Part shown: positions 13,217 to 13,851 of the stretch, piece after piece
Layout of the letters: each line of letters starts with the position of its first letter
How positions within the stretch are numbered: position 1 is the stretch's first letter
Notes under the pieces: model-generated
What the model saw: only the letters and a program-made list of their open reading frames with translations
Databases searched by the model: none
What the model was told of the DNA's origin: nothing
Source of the DNA: an uncultured Burkholderiales bacterium
GTDB taxonomy: Bacteria > Pseudomonadota > Gammaproteobacteria > Burkholderiales > Burkholderiaceae_C
Length of the DNA: 13,851 nucleotides
Direction of reading: 5' to 3'
Assembly (NCBI GenBank): GCA_903952885.1
Contig: CAJBHE010000175.1
Span: 1-13,851 of the forward strand
Made by a program: the position numbers and the translations under genes

Positions 13217-13851
13217 TGAAACTCGCCTTATTTGACCTTGACCACACCTTGTTGCCCATCGACTCCGACCAATCGTGGGGGGCGTTCACGGTCGAGCTGG
13301 GTTGGCATGACCGCGATGCCTTCATTCAAAAAAATGACGAGTTTTACGCCCACTACCAAGCGGGCACTCTGGATATTCACGACTATGTGCGTTTTGCCTC
13401 TGAGGCGTTTTGCCAGCGCAGCCCAGAAGTTGCTGCACAAGCGCATGCGCAATTCATGCACGAAGTCATTCAGCCTGCCATTCGCCCCGAAGCCCTGGCG
13501 TTGGTGCAAAAGCATAAAGATGCGGGTGACAGCATCCTCATCATCACCGCGACCAACGAGTTTGTGACCCGCCCCATTGCCAAAGCGTTTGGGGTGGACG
13601 AGTTGATCGCCGTAGAGCTGGTGCGCGATGCCAAGGGCTGGTTCACCAACGAAATTTTGGGCGTCCCCAGCCTACGTGAGGGCAAAGTGCAACGTCTGCA
13701 ACAATGGCTCATCAGCAAAGGATTGGACTGGACCGATGTAGAGACCACGTTCTACAGCGATTCCCGCAACGATTTGCCCCTGTTGGAGCGCGTCAACCAC
13801 CCCGTGGCGACCAACCCCGACGACACACTGCGCGCCGTGGCCTTAGAAAAC
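13216..13851 (+). CDS. HAD-IB family phosphatase (SerB-like), 3' end cut by window
   Basis: 212 residues visible, reading to the last base with no stop; probably nearly complete, as family members have about 220-230. Motif I DLDHT is at 7-11 with nucleophile Asp7 and acid Asp9. Motif II is Thr111 or Thr113 in ITATNEF, motif III is Lys157 in REGK, and motif IV is SDSRNDLP (181-188). The helical cap lies between motifs I and II, as in phosphoserine-phosphatase relatives. Substrate is not determined; relatives are annotated variously as HAD hydrolase, SerB-like or histidinol-phosphatase. ATG 13216 overlaps the hda stop by one base and has GGAAG (13204-13208) as ribosome-binding site. It is co-transcribed with hda by position. 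Confidence 0.9.
   Translation, partial: MKLALFDLDHTLLPIDSDQSWGAFTVELGWHDRDAFIQKNDEFYAHYQAGTLDIHDYVRFASEAFCQRSPEVAAQAHAQFMHEVIQPAIRPEALALVQKHKDAGDSILIITATNEFVTRPIAKAFGVDELIAVELVRDAKGWFTNEILGVPSLREGKVQRLQQWLISKGLDWTDVETTFYSDSRNDLPLLERVNHPVATNPDDTLRAVALEN

Noticed and set aside
1..13851. Mobile elements, CRISPR arrays, defence or toxin-antitoxin systems, tRNA genes
   Set aside because: I looked for transposase-like frames, repeated spacers, terminal inverted repeats, integrase sites and cloverleaf sequences and found none; all gene-length frames are accounted for by chromosomal genes.

Overview
This window looks like an ordinary stretch of core chromosome from a betaproteobacterium. The most likely group is Burkholderiales, family Comamonadaceae (Limnohabitans, Rhodoferax or Curvibacter-like). 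I base this on the protein sequences and on gene order: DUF3579 and rpsT next to argD/argF, and purM, an AI-2E-family transporter, hda and a HAD phosphatase in series. Coding density is high, and no stretch over 300 bases lacks a gene. I see no tRNA, rRNA, CRISPR array, insertion sequence, phage gene or recognisable defence or toxin system.

Layout. (1) Positions 1-2127 hold the 3' four fifths of acnB (aconitase B); its start lies before the window. (2) Positions 2148-4434 hold a divergent pair: a Bug-family periplasmic solute-binding protein (minus) and an FAD aromatic-ring monooxygenase (plus). This is the only part that looks like accessory metabolism. (3) Positions 4441-6880 are a tight minus-strand operon: argD, then argF, then a small cysteine-cluster protein. 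Each junction is a four-base stop/start overlap (ATGA, then GTGA). (4) Positions 6881-7074 are a 194-base intergenic region with a perfect 12-base palindrome, TCTTATATAAGA, then a DUF3579 gene. (5) A two-way terminator separates DUF3579 from rpsT (ribosomal protein S20, minus). (6) murJ (lipid II flippase) is divergent from rpsT and is followed by a SirB1/transglutaminase-like protein gene. (7) A perfect 14-bp-stem terminator separates it from purM (minus). (8) Plus-strand run: AI-2E-family transporter, hda, and a HAD-IB phosphatase cut by the right edge.

How the genes work together. argD and argF supply two arginine biosynthesis steps and are probably translationally coupled to each other and to the cysteine-cluster protein. 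rpsT, murJ, purM and hda are housekeeping genes for translation, cell-wall export, purine synthesis and control of DnaA. The Bug/monooxygenase pair may be for capture and hydroxylation of an aromatic or carboxylic substrate, but the substrate cannot be read from the sequence.

No clear undescribed multi-gene system is present. The items most worth a second look are the Cys-rich protein locked into the arg operon, the uncharacterised DUF3579 gene beside a strong palindrome, a 10-bp inverted repeat spanning the rpsT/murJ divergent promoter region, and several genes whose starts lack a Shine-Dalgarno sequence, including a possible leaderless murJ.
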